64,000 bases of DNA from Prunella strophiata (taxonomy: Eukaryota; Chordata; Aves; Passeriformes; Prunellidae). Shown here in pieces: positions 39,753 through 51,438 of the stretch. The number at the start of each line of letters is the position of its first letter. Position 1 is the first letter of the stretch. The stretch is from the NCBI GenBank assembly GCA_036583965.1, contig JAZBQD010000014.1, forward strand, positions 44,387,490-44,451,489, given 5' to 3'. The notes beneath the pieces were generated by a model, which worked only from the letters and a program-made list of their open reading frames with translations, made no database searches and had not been told where the DNA came from. The position numbers and the translations under genes were made by a program.

Positions 39753-41196
39753 AGCAAGGCTAAGGTTTTTATTACACCTCTTCCCAATTCAGAAGGCACA
39801 ATAAACATCAACCATTTCACAAAATAATCAAATATTGACACTTCACCAATAAAGCAGGGTATCTGGCACAATTAGTGATGAAATTAACAGGAACTAATAC
39901 ACTAAGAACAACCATCATTGCTGCCTGTGTTGTTTTTTATCCTCTTTGCATTTCCCACCCTTTTTCACTCTTCATCCACTATATGTTGAGAGCAAACAGC
40001 CTTATTTTAAGGACCTTGAGGGATTCTCCATGAGCACACCTAGTCTTTCACCAGTTTTAAATGATAGTGCTTTCACTTAAAATAAATGTTACATTCTGGA
40101 ACAATTTCCCCAAGACCAAAAATGCTTTTTTTTTTCTTTAGCACCAGTTACATTAGGCCTTTCTGAGTAGTTTTCCCTCAAACATATGCTTCAAGGTCAT
40201 TGCTTTAGAATATAATTTCATCTTAAAGAAGTGTAAAAGTTAGTGTGACCTACTTTATGAAACTTGTATGCTGACACTGCTTTCAAATGAACATCTAATT
40301 TGTACGATTAACAACACAGGTGAACAGTTTACTGGGATATAGGAATTATTCATCCTGAACTGAACGGGAAAAAAGAATAAAATCACTTCACAGATACATG
40401 AAGGAGAGGCGTCTGTTAGTGGGTGAGGCTTGTATGAACTAACAACAAAGCCTGGAACCTTGTTATACAAAAATGTTCATTTGTAACTTCCTCATAATTT
40501 TTCTTAGGCAAAATTGTGCCGACTTAACAGTACTTGTCTCCTCCTTAATACTAGAGTATGCCACCAAGACCTCTGTGTGGCTCTGTCCCAGTTACTGCAG
40601 TTACTATGCTGGAGATTAAGACCAAACAGAAGGGTTAGTTCATGGCAAAACCAGTGCCAATCTGCTTTGGCTAAAAGACATCCTTTTATAACAAACTAAT
40701 GTTTTCATTTTATGGTACCATTTCTAAAACTATTTACATGATCTGTGCAAAATTATAATTGCAGCATACTTACACTATCTAGGTGCACTGTTGACAGTTA
40801 CATCAGTTGGTAGCATGGAAGAAATTCTTGGTTAATTGCTCAAGAATTTTTTTCAGGACAGGCATATTTTAGCAGCTATTGTTGAGCCCCATTATCCTAG
40901 CCTGTCTCCTTCAGCAATTAACCCAATTAAGTGAATTTAAACTTAGGTCATGCAGGTTTATGATTGCTAACAGCAATGTTTCTGACAGTGGATAAGGCAC
41001 ATGTTGTTATGCACCTATACTGTCCTGAGTTTCCATGGGATTGAGTTTGTATTGGATTTTTTTTCACAAAACAAGGATGACAACTTCCTAAATCAAAAGG
41101 ATCACCACCTGTAGCTCTCTAGGAGCCATACACTAGTAAGCAGAATGAATAACAGACCTTGAAATAAATAACTGAATTGCTGAATTAGAGAACTGA
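39753..41196. other. Non-coding DNA, no gene recognised
   Basis: This is AT-rich sequence without long frames or recognised repeats. It leads to the G-rich tract at 41.2 kb. Confidence 0.65.
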
Positions 41197-41231
41197 GGGA
41201 AGGGGGGAGGGGGCAGTGGGGGCGTGGAGGG
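41197..41231 (+). promoter_or_regulatory. G-rich tract with G-quadruplex potential
   Basis: Four or more G runs of three to six bases lie within 35 bases, separated by loops of one to four bases. This fits the usual G-quadruplex pattern on the plus strand. It is an isolated G-rich island in AT-rich DNA, about 110 bases upstream of the first copy of the 203-bp direct repeat. No promoter motif accompanies it. Confidence 0.6.
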
Positions 41232-41341
41232 AAGAACAAGAAATTAAAGTGGAATTAAACTACTAAGAGCAACCCTATTTCATCCACAAACAAATCTTAT
41301 GACCAGCATGTGTTCAGTGAATTACACTCCACTTGAGCTGG

Positions 41342-41544
41342 AGAATATTAAGGATGCTTGGATACAGTCTCTCAGACTGTGCTGAAAATAGAGACGTGGT
41401 CCATGCAGATCAGAAGGTGGCCATTCCTCTTTCCTCATAGCTGGAGATGTGCCATTTTGCCCTCATTACAAATGCAGAGTGTATGCTTGGCCAACAAACA
41501 CACTGAATCTAAATACTGAAAGTGACATGGTCAGTATAGTTAGA
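41342..41544 (+). repeat. 203-bp direct repeat, copy A
   Basis: This segment recurs in the same orientation at 49794-49995. By eye the copies differ at ten substitutions (nine transitions, one transversion) and one single-base indel, about 95% identical. Similarity stops abruptly at AGAATATTAAGG on the left and TAGTTAGA on the right. There is no LTR-like TG/CA end, A-tail or obvious target-site duplication, and no open frame. It may be a local segmental duplication or two members of an interspersed repeat that I do not recognise. Confidence 0.92.
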
Positions 41545-44500
41545 TCTGCTATGCTCCCCTATTTGTCCCTAGATAGGGTCTCTTAAATCAACTATCACAT
41601 CTTCTTTTCATGAAAGACTACTCTTGAAGTGATTCCTTGTATTCACTGCAGTTCCCCTGGTGCTGGAACTCTACTTCTCAGCTCAATTTGTCAACATGAC
41701 TGTGTGGTATGGATTTGAATTTGTCACATGCTTTGATACCACACTCCATTATTTGCCATGAGCCTCTAAATCACTTCAGCAGTGTCACTGAGTAATTAAA
41801 GAGGTGATTAGGTCAGAAGCACAAGTACAACTCAGCAACTTTCTTTCTCAAAATCACTTCTTCCTCTTGAATCAGAAAACAAGTTCTCCTATTCACAGGA
41901 AGATCTGCCTTGGGAAAGATTAACTGCTAGTGTCATCTGTCAATCCACAATGAGTCACTACAACTTTCTTCAGCTTCAGACAAACTCCCAAAGAAAAATG
42001 TGATTAGCAGTTTGTTGGCACAGATGAATCCACACTCACCCAGGCTCAGGCATTTTGTCTGGAAATAGAGAAAATATTTCTCTGTCTCAGCCATTAACTT
42101 GAAGCAATCACAGATGGCCCATTATAGTTACATACACATTTATAAGCCAACAAACCCAAAGAAAAGCCTTCTGTAGAATAATATAGAGTCTAGTTACCAA
42201 CAGAAGTTTTTCAGACTGAAAGAAGAGAAAATTAAATATACTGTTCTGAGGGATGGGAAAAAAAATAGTGACAAAATCAGATTTTAAAGACCTTCATAAA
42301 CATGTCACTTCTGCTAAATATCTGGCCAGTGCATGCAATACTTAGATTTTTTTTTAAATTTGATATGGTCTTCAAGTTAATCTGTATTATACAGCTGTGT
42401 CTACTGTAGAAATGAAAGATGCTCTGAACCATATTACCTGACACAGAGTTCCACTGTCATATCCACTCTACTGCAACCTTATATGACAGAGCCAAGCATA
42501 CACAAACTCTCTCTCCTGAGAAATGGTTTGGGCCCATCTTAACTCCTGAACTATGCTCAGGATTGTTTCTGCGTGCCCCAGCAAGAAAGCCTTCTAACAA
42601 GTTAGCAGGAAAAGCAGCTGAACATAGCTCTCCTGATTAACATGGTACAGTTACAAGGCAAGTGTTCCTAAGATTATTTCCAGCAAGAAGTATGAAGATG
42701 GAATATTACTCCTACACATTTGCATATTAGGCAGAATCAGTATTCCAAAAATCCTGCAGTTAACAGTTTGTGATTCTAACTGAGCATTGGTAGCACCTTG
42801 AGTCTAAATGTCTAGATACTACTTGTGAAACTTACTTTTTCTTCCATTTAAAAATTAATATTTTTCTTTGACCTCAGACTTTTGTCTAATCTCATTGGTA
42901 ATATTCAAATGCTCATCTTTTTGTGTTCATTAGAGGAGCTGCACACATGATTTCAGATTTGCAGCAAGTCTAACCACACAGAATTTAAGATGTTCTTCTT
43001 TACCTATAAAGCCCATTAAAATTTTGAACATTATCTCAATGTGGTCTCAGCATATTGACACTGACTTTGTTTGGCATCCCCCTTGTCTCAGTAGAGCCAC
43101 CACACTTGAAAATGGAAATGCTCTGGTTGACAGTGCTGAGTTTGCCTTAAAGCTATACAGCATCTGGAAACAATAAGCATGCAATTTTTATACAACATGC
43201 ATACATGAATACACACACACGAGTGACAACATGAATTCTTAGCTCACATGAAAAAGCAGCTAAGATTTTAATTACTAACTACACTGTCATTACAAATAAT
43301 GAATGTTGTCAACTAAGAACTATATATCTACAGTTCATATCCAGATGTATAGAGATATCTAGAGATATATCTACACATCTGGATCCCCACACTGAAGTCA
43401 TTGTGCTCTGGGTACGCTCCATTACCATGTGTATTATGCTCAAGATAAAACAGAGCTTGTTGTCTGGCCCAGACTACCTGCTCTGCGAACATTAACTTCT
43501 ATCCACAGTCACATCTTTACAAGAGAATAAATTTTTAATTAAAAAATGTCACTTCAAACACAACAGACAGTCCTTCTGGTCTTTCCACAGTAAAACCCAA
43601 AAACAGGATGAATATTAGAACTCATAAGCATAACAGGACTTAAGATTTTCAGTTACCAGCAAAGCAAAATATACTACTATCTTGATATAATTATTGAAGT
43701 AATTTCTTTCAACTTTAACCCAACTTATGCACCAAACCACAAAGACTCACTCACTAGGCACTTGCTGGAGAGGGGTGCACAGGCCAAGAGCTGGCATGGC
43801 CAATATAAACACTACAACCTTCAGTGTAAATCCAGACAACACTTAAATAAATAAATCCAATTATAAAGCAAAACTTAGATATGAAAAGTAAGAATAGAGG
43901 TGATCTTTTTATGCATTTTTTTCTTTCAGGATAAGAGTACCTTTACACTGCTATTGAACAAAGTGAAAATTCCTCCATCAGAATGAAATAAAAATATAAT
44001 GTTAAAATCTTGTTCCACACAGAAATTGATCAGACTAAAATTTTGGTTAGAAGGTTACATTTCATGTTAGTGACTCCACAGAAATGAAAACATTTAAAAG
44101 ATCAGTAATTATGCTGCTAGTGGTCATGAAGTTATACAACATTAAAAAAAAATAAATTTGGTGTAATATTTACATTTACTAAAGATAAACCAATTGACAT
44201 TAAGTTAAGTTTAACATGACATTTCAAAAAAAAAAAAAACCAACTAATTCTTCCTTGGATTGAAGAATTTGACATTCCAACACTGCATGGTGACTCATCT
44301 ACCTGACCAGAATGCACTGGAATAATTTGCCTCCAGTAATAACAAGCAGCATATTGAGGCAATTATGATCAATTTGACTGTAACTCCTGTCTTACAGATC
44401 CTCTGGAATATTCTTGAGGAATCTTTTTTACCAGAAATGTCACAGGGGCAGTAACAAGGAAAAAAGTAGTGATATCCCCTGGATATTAGTACAGTATTTG

Positions 44501-46492
44501 AAGCATTGATTATATTAAATTAAACTACAAAATGCACCTTATGCAACAACAGAAAAACAATGATGCCTGCTAAAGTCACGAACAGGCAGCAGGACTAAAA
44601 TCAAACCATTTCTTTAAATAGACAGCTATTTTTCTGCATTAAAGGTTTGGCCCAAATCTAAGCAATAATAGAGCTGAAAGCACTAATGGTTAGAGAACCA
44701 ATGTTTCTCCTAAATAATAAGGCAGAGAAGGTTGCAGAACATTTACATTTAGCTGAGATATTAATCCATATAATCTTGCAGTTCTCTGTTTCCATGGCAA
44801 CCATTAGAGGAGAGTTTTCACCCTGAAGGACTTTTTCTTTCATGGTACTACTGGAAAGCTGCCATTGGAACAGTGTTGGTTATCTGTTGCTCACAGCACA
44901 GGAAATTCAAGGATGTGTACACTATAACCTTGAGAGAGGCTGAGCCCACTGAGACCAGAGGGGAAAAGTCAGACAAATTCATGTGGCCTGGAGTATCTAA
45001 CTTTGCCTCCCCTTTCACTCAATTTCCCCCCAAAACCCCACAACTGGAAATAGGTGCACACAAGTTAAGATTAATTTTAACTGAATGAGATCATCATAAT
45101 GACAGGGAAACAAATTTGAAAGAATAGAAGCAATTCCTTGTAAGAAACGCTTGGCATCAGGAACGAGCAGAGTCCAGCTCCTCCTCCAGATGTGGTTGGT
45201 GTTTCTCTGGCAGCCTGGCCACTCACCCCATGGGGGCTCCTGGCCACCCTGCTCTGGTGCCTCTTCCCTTGCAGTCCAGCCAGCCAGCCTGCATATAGAG
45301 GGAACGACTGGAAGGAGCCAAGGCATAAAGTTTACATATCACAACTCAGGAATGAACCAAATAGCATGCTGTGCTCCCACAGGGTATTAGAAAAAACAAA
45401 ACACAACCATTTTTGTAAGGACATGCTTTATGGCGCATTTGAAGGAGTTGAGACTCCCACAAATATTAAAGAACTGTACTTTGAAGATGAAAAACTGTCA
45501 TTTAATGTTAGATTAAAGCAGCTTCCCAGGAATATGCCCTATGCTCTGCAATAGCAAAATGGCAGATCCCACAGGCATCGTCCTTAAGAACAAAGCCCCT
45601 GGAGTGCCCTCTCCTGAAACACCTCCCAGATTTCATCTCATCTCTTGAAAGCTTTCTCAGAGCCTCCCTTAGCCTGAATTACCAGTGGGGCAAGAGGTAG
45701 GTCCAAGCTATTTACTGGGCCCTTAGAGCAGATCAAAAAAGACAGGCTGAATCTCAGGCTAAAAGTTTCCTGAAGAAAACATGAAAAAACTGATTCATCA
45801 AATACTCTACAACAAAGGCCAGAAAACAGGCCTTAAAGCCTAAAAACAGGTTTTAAGCCAATTGTGACAGTTGTTTATGGCAGAACAGCATTTAACAAAC
45901 CACTGCAGAGTCTGCACTCTTCCCTTTTTTGAGGAAGATCAACAGCTTACATTATGAAAGAGAAATAATATAACTAAAAATCATAGTCTCAGACTGAAGA
46001 GGAAATTAAAATGTCAGTAACATGAGATTTTGCCCCATAATCCAATTATTTATTTAAAAAAAAAAAATTATATTAAGGGATCATTTTGCCCAACTATTCA
46101 AAACAGCAGGTCAGCTCAAAGCAAAGCATGTTATACTGACATGCTCACAGTTTTATTAGGAAGCATGTGTATTCTGAACTCTTGCCATTTATGTCTAACA
46201 AAAATACCAAATTTCTGTCCATTTGTCTGCTGTAACCAGTACTCTCATACTGCAATATGTGAATTCTAGTAACAGAAATAACTTCTAGCTTGAAAGTATG
46301 ACAAAATAATACTTTCATAACACACATAAAGTGGTAACTCAAATACCATATCCAAAAAATGTAAACAAAGAAAACCAACTACAAGAATACAAACCCACTG
46401 TCTTATGGTTCAAAACACAGAAGTTAAGTTATCTGTGTTTGCTTGCTATCTATGCTGGAATACAGGATAAGAAGTACGCAGAAGTCTTTTTA
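41545..46492. other. Non-coding DNA, no gene recognised
   Basis: This is AT-rich with a GC-richer patch at about 45140-45330. A 120-codon frame that starts at GTG (45192-45554) crosses that patch but has no recognisable domain. The quasi-palindrome at 43341-43382 is listed separately. Confidence 0.6.
43341..43382. repeat. Imperfect palindrome around AGATATCT units
   Basis: CCAGATGT at 43341 and its complement ACATCTGG ending at 43382 flank a TA-rich centre that also pairs imperfectly. It is a local quasi-palindrome, probably grown by slippage of GATATCT-like units. Confidence 0.6.
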
Positions 46493-46625
46493 AAAATAAA
46501 CAAACAAGAACCACAACAAAAAAATCCCATAATAAACCCCAATGAAACAAAACCAAACAAACCAATCTCCAAAACAAAAACCAAACAATCTCCACACAAC
46601 ACCCTCCCACAAAAACCAAACACAA
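46493..46625 (+). repeat. A/C-rich low-complexity tract
   Basis: About 130 bases are almost free of G, in irregular CAAAA, CCAAA and ACAAC units. It ends about 100 bases before the LTR at 46.7 kb. It could be an eroded A-rich tail of a retroelement or a simple repeat. The frame through it (46331-46714) is rich in Asn, Lys, Pro and Thr only because of this composition. Confidence 0.75.
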
Positions 46626-46724
46626 TTATTTTTTTTCCAATTCAAATAAGCTTCCATTGTTGTCTTTTAATTGCTAAGATCTTTGGATGCTTAGACGGAA
46701 AATTAGCTGGTTGAAGTTAGCTTA

Positions 46725-47063
46725 TGTGGTGGGTTAACCCTGTCCCTTCCTCACCTCTGTCAGACAGAGGTGACAAAATAGAATGCAAGGCTCATGGAAA
46801 AATGTCAGGGAGCAATCATTCACCATTTACTATCACAGGAAAAACAGGCTCAGCTTAGGGGAATCAGCTTAATTTATTACCAGTCAAATGAGGGATGGGT
46901 AATGAAGAGCCGCTGATGGGCTTGGTCATGGCCAGTGGCGGGTCTGTCTCAGAGCTAGCTGGCACTGGCTCTGTTAGACACAGAGGAAATTTCTGGTAGC
47001 TTCTCACAGAAACCACCCCTGTGGCACCCCACTACTAAAACCTGGCCATGTAAACCCAGTACA
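46725..47063 (+). mobile_element. Solo LTR of a second avian ERV family, internally shortened
   Basis: The block opens with TGTGGTGGGTTAACCCTG and closes with CATGTAAACCCAGTACA, both of which I recognise as the ends of a common avian LTR family. The middle keeps other family phrases, such as GACAAAATAGAATGCAAGGC and CAGCTTAATTTATTACCAGT. It seems shorter than a full copy, with internal deletion and much substitution. No proviral coding sequence adjoins it. I could not confirm a target-site duplication. Confidence 0.82.
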
Positions 47064-49793
47064 TATTAGTAAATTCTTTCATTGCTCAATAAAAATATAA
47101 TCTGTTGAAAATACATCTGTTTATGTATGACTGCTACCTGCATTAGCAGGTGGGGAATGCCAAATCAAAATATTTTAAAGTTCCAGATTATAGTACCTGG
47201 AATTACTTAAATTTTGGAAGTCATTAATAATATATATTCACATTTATCTAAAATGAGGAAATGTGTAACTACTATCTTTTGTATACCTAAAAACCTAGTA
47301 TGTAAAAGCATATTTGTAAAATACTCCTCTGATCATCTTTTCCTTACACTTTTGTCTTCCTAAATTAAAGAGAAACATTAAACTATCACTACGACAGAGA
47401 TTGGAATAACTCATTATAAATTTTTTTTTTAGTCAACTAGTTTTTATTAATGTTTTTCTGGACAATTTTATAGTACTCCATGCTAAATTCTACACAAACT
47501 CACAAACACAGTCTGTAAACAGAATTTAGTTTCTCAGTAGGACAGAAATATATTTCTAGGGAGTTGAAACAATAAACCTATTACCTTCCCATTTGTTATA
47601 AAAACAAAGGTTGAAAATATTTCCACATCTTCCATACAAATACTTAAAAGGAATGTAAAATGTAAGTAAAATATTATAATAACTCTACAATGCATCCGTT
47701 TTGACTCAATGGGACATGTTTTGTGCCTCAGGACTTCTAGACTGCTGGTTGTTCAGATGGCTCACTCACATTTATTTGTATAAACAAATAAAAAACAAAT
47801 CTCTACCAGGGGAGCATTTCAGCAGTCTGGGGATGGTTTTTCTCTTCTGTAAGAGATCTCTAAATTACGTCTCTTAAGCTGTAATAAGTTGTAAAAAGTG
47901 ACAGTTTTCTTAAGTGATTTCTAATATTTTTTTCCTAGAACTTACCAAGTAATTAAAAAGGTGATCTCTAATAAAAAGCAAATTCTTCACAGACAAATAA
48001 ACTGACATCAGTTCCACTGTCTACATAGTGGGAGAAACGTCAAAGGCAACCCTCACTTCTATTTGACTAGAAATTCAAGTTGAAACATCATCATCATCTC
48101 TTTTCTCATGAAATCCAATCATGCAAATACAGTGACCCGTCAAACTCCTCCTCATGACAGTATCAGCGTCAAAAAATGATGCCCTGAGGTTTCAATATGC
48201 ATTGACTTTTCTATGGCTCCACTTAGTGATAAACCCAAAACCAGAAGATAAACCATGACCTACTTCTTCCATTTTAGAGATTTCATTTACTGCCTCTAGT
48301 GATAACCAGAAGACTGCTCTCCAGGGGCTACATGAGCAGCTGAATCTTAGAGGGAAAATGAACATAATCCCAAACTCTTAAGAGTCAAAGCTGAAGTTTA
48401 GTCCCTGAGAAAAGAACATCTTTGCACATACTGTACGGGACAACCATCTGTCTGAATACATTGACAGAGAATATTTTTGTCTGAACAGCTACCAAAATCC
48501 CCAAAAGGAACATAAAACTTGCTCAAAATTAAACATAATAGGCATTCTAAAACTGCCACTATTTTTCAAAATAGTTTCAAAAAAACCCCACCCCAAAACA
48601 AAACAAAAATCCCCTGCAGCATTACTTATTAATTTAAACTGAAATAGATTTACCTGTCATCAGGCAATGAAATTCAGTATATTTCCTCCTCCTCCATTTA
48701 TCTATGATAATTATTCAAACTTTATTCTACTTTTTGCTGTGCTTACACCTTTTGATAGCTTTAAGTACTGGGGAAAAAAAGGAAAAAAATTGGTCTAAAA
48801 TACAGGACATCAACAAAAACAGCATGCTCACAATTCTCCATGCAAACATCTACAAGGGCATTACTTGGTATATCACCCATACAAGGACCAGAAACCCGTA
48901 TCAAATGGGTTCACAGGAGATAAAACACTGTGCCTAGAAAGATAACAAATACAAGCACAGTCTTTAGGGGATTATGTGGTGAGATTCTGTATGTCTGTGA
49001 GCTAAACTAAGCTACAGAGGCAGCTGAAAGGAGATAAATGACACTGGCATATAGTTTAAGGGAACTTGCTATTAAAGGACCATTGAGGATTGCACTGTTC
49101 AGACAGTAGTTGTGGGATCAGTGTGTTCTTCCCAAAGTATTCAAATAAGTATTCATAACATGTCCATATTAACAGTGGCGACAAATTCAAATTGTTTAGT
49201 TACATTTACATAATCACTCAGAGCAAAAACAAAAAAAAAACCAAAACAACAAAATAAGACACAAATATTATGTCCCTGAGAGAATACAGCTTTTATTTAA
49301 TTTTCATTAAAGCTAGTTGTTTAATTTACTTGCAGGTTCTTAAAAAGTTAATGTTAGATTCAGAGATAATAATATGTCATTTAAAAATACATTTTAGTGA
49401 TTCCAAAAGAACCTGAACTAGATTTTATTAATTAATGGGATTCCCACTTCACTGTAAAGTTATGAAGTATGGAATAATTCCAGAATTACTGAGCTATTCA
49501 TCACATTAAATTGACAACCCCATATAGTGAAACCATCAAGTGAACACTCTGCAGCCAATATGCTCAAAAGAACATATCAGATCCAAATGAAATATTCAGG
49601 TAATTAAAAATCTAGAAATTAAATTAAAACATCACACTATGTTTCAGTCTATATCTAAGGATATATTAAATAATAAGTACCCAGGAACACCAAAAAGCAG
49701 GGACATAACACACTTCTCTTACATAATGATAAATCCAACTCGCCTGATATCTCCTCCCAACACTCACAAGATTCAATTTGAAATTCAAGCTCA
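47064..49793. other. Non-coding AT-rich DNA, no gene recognised
   Basis: This is AT-rich sequence with A/C-rich short tracts near 48580-48610 and 49225-49255. No frame over about 80 codons and no recognised element lies between the LTR and copy B of the direct repeat. Confidence 0.7.
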
Positions 49794-49995
49794 AGAATAT
49801 TAAGGATGCTTGATGCAGTCTCTCAGACTGTGCTGAAAACAGAGATGTGGTCCATGCAGATCAGAAGGTGGCCATTCCTTTTTCCTTATGGCTGGAGATG
49901 TGCCATTTTGCCCTCATTACAAATGCAGTGTGTATGCTTGGCCAACAAACACACCGAATCTAAATACTGAAAGTGATATGATCAGTATAGTTAGA
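49794..49995 (+). repeat. 203-bp direct repeat, copy B
   Basis: This is the second copy of the segment at 41342-41544, 8.45 kb downstream in direct orientation and one base shorter. The flanks on both sides are unrelated to those of copy A, so only this piece was copied. Confidence 0.92.
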
Positions 49996-50519
49996 ACAAT
50001 CTTAAAATAAAGATGCCTGCTTCTGCAGAAATAGTTCACTCAGTTATAATAAATATATTTGTGTTGGAATTGCATTAAAAGGTTAGATAAAATTGTCATG
50101 AAATGTATTTGACATGAAATGTTTTTTGTTAGTATTTTTATAACAATTGGAAAATGGAATTGAACTTGGTTGCAATGAAACAAACAACAAAATCTCCACA
50201 GAAGTAAATTAGAATACAAAAAGGAAATTCAAAATTCAAACTGATTACAGTTCAATTCCAAATATAATAAGATTGAAAGAAAATTGAGAAAAATGTTTCA
50301 CAGGTCAGTGACATCCTGTAGCAGTTTTTCAATTCAGTAGCAGTTGTACAAGGATTGTGTTGTCATAAAAATCCCATTGCTGGGAATTTCTCTAAATGGA
50401 CTCAGTAGAAAAGAGCAAACTAGAGAGAGAGCCAGCCGTATGTGCTGAGAAGGTGTCTACCAAACACTAACAGGCTATGGAGATTTGTTGTCCTGTTGCC
50501 TTCTCAAGACATGAAAGAA

Positions 50520-50762
50520 GATGCAGAAGACACCTTGTGGCAGGTGTGTAAGGCCCCCAGGCCATGTCAGTGCCAGCGAGGGGCTGTGCAGCTCAGTCCC
50601 CACCCCAGGTGCCCGTGGCACCCGCAGAGACACCGGCTCTGCCCGTGCTGCTGGGCACCTGCGAGGGAGGGACCCACCTGTGCACACCTGCCCAGGGCCA
50701 CTGTCACAGCAGAGGGCTCCCTGGGAGCCAGCAGCCGGGCTGGGCTGCACACGGGTCACTGG
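50520..50762. other. GC-rich flank of the minisatellite
   Basis: About 240 bases are strongly GC-rich, with scattered CpGs, and stop abruptly at the GT-rich tandem array. The flanking sequence to the left is AT-rich. Frames on both strands are open here but have no recognisable domain. It may be an older, diverged part of the array, a transposed GC-rich fragment or an exon of unknown type. Confidence 0.5.
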
Positions 50763-51438
50763 GAGTGACAGCGTGTGTGACAGGGTGTGTGTGACAGTGT
50801 GTGTGTGTGACAGGGTCTGTGTGACAGTGTGTGTGTGACAGGGTCTGTGTGACAGGGTCTGTGTGACAGTGTGTGTGTGACAGGGTCTGTGTGACAATGT
50901 GCGTGTGTGACAGGGTCTGTGTGTGACAGGGTCTGTGTGACAGTGTGTGTGTGTGTGACAGGGTCTGTGTGACAGGGTGTGTGTGACAGAGTGTGTGTGT
51001 GTGACAGGGTCTGTGTGACAGTGTGTGTGTGTGACAGGGTCTGTGTGACAGTGTGCGTGTGTGACAGGGTCTGTGTGTGACAGGGTCTGTGTGACAGTGT
51101 GTGTGTGTGTGACAGGGTCTGTGTGTGACAGGGTCCTGTGTGACAGTGTGTGTGTGTGTGACAGGGTCTGTGTGACAATGTGCGTGTGTGACAGGGTCTG
51201 TGTGACAGGGTCTGTGTGTGACAGGGTTGTGTGTGACAGGGTCTGTGTGACAGGGTCTGTGTGACAGTGTGTGTGTGTGTGACAGGGTCTGTGTGACAAT
51301 GTGCGTGTGTGACAGGGTCTGTGTGACAGGGTCTGTGTGACAGGGTCTGTGTGTGACAGGGTCTGTGTGTGACAGGGTCTGTGTGACAATGTGCGTGTGT
51401 GACAGGGTCTGTGTGTGACAGGGTCTGTGTGAGAGTGT
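50763..51438 (+). repeat. GT-rich minisatellite with higher-order structure
   Basis: About 675 bases are built from two related blocks of roughly 13-16 bases, GACAGGGTCTGTGTGT and GACAGTGTGTGTGTGT, with variable numbers of GT. A third, rarer block with GTGCGTGTGT follows GACAATG or GACAGTG at 50893, 51047, 51174, 51295 and 51385. It marks larger repeat units of about 90-155 bases. The minus strand has no stop codon in any of its three frames across the array, giving overlapping frames of 245-304 codons of His/Thr/Pro/Ser-rich repeats. This follows from the unit sequence and does not indicate a gene. Long GT runs can adopt Z-DNA, and such arrays are length-polymorphic. Confidence 0.95.
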
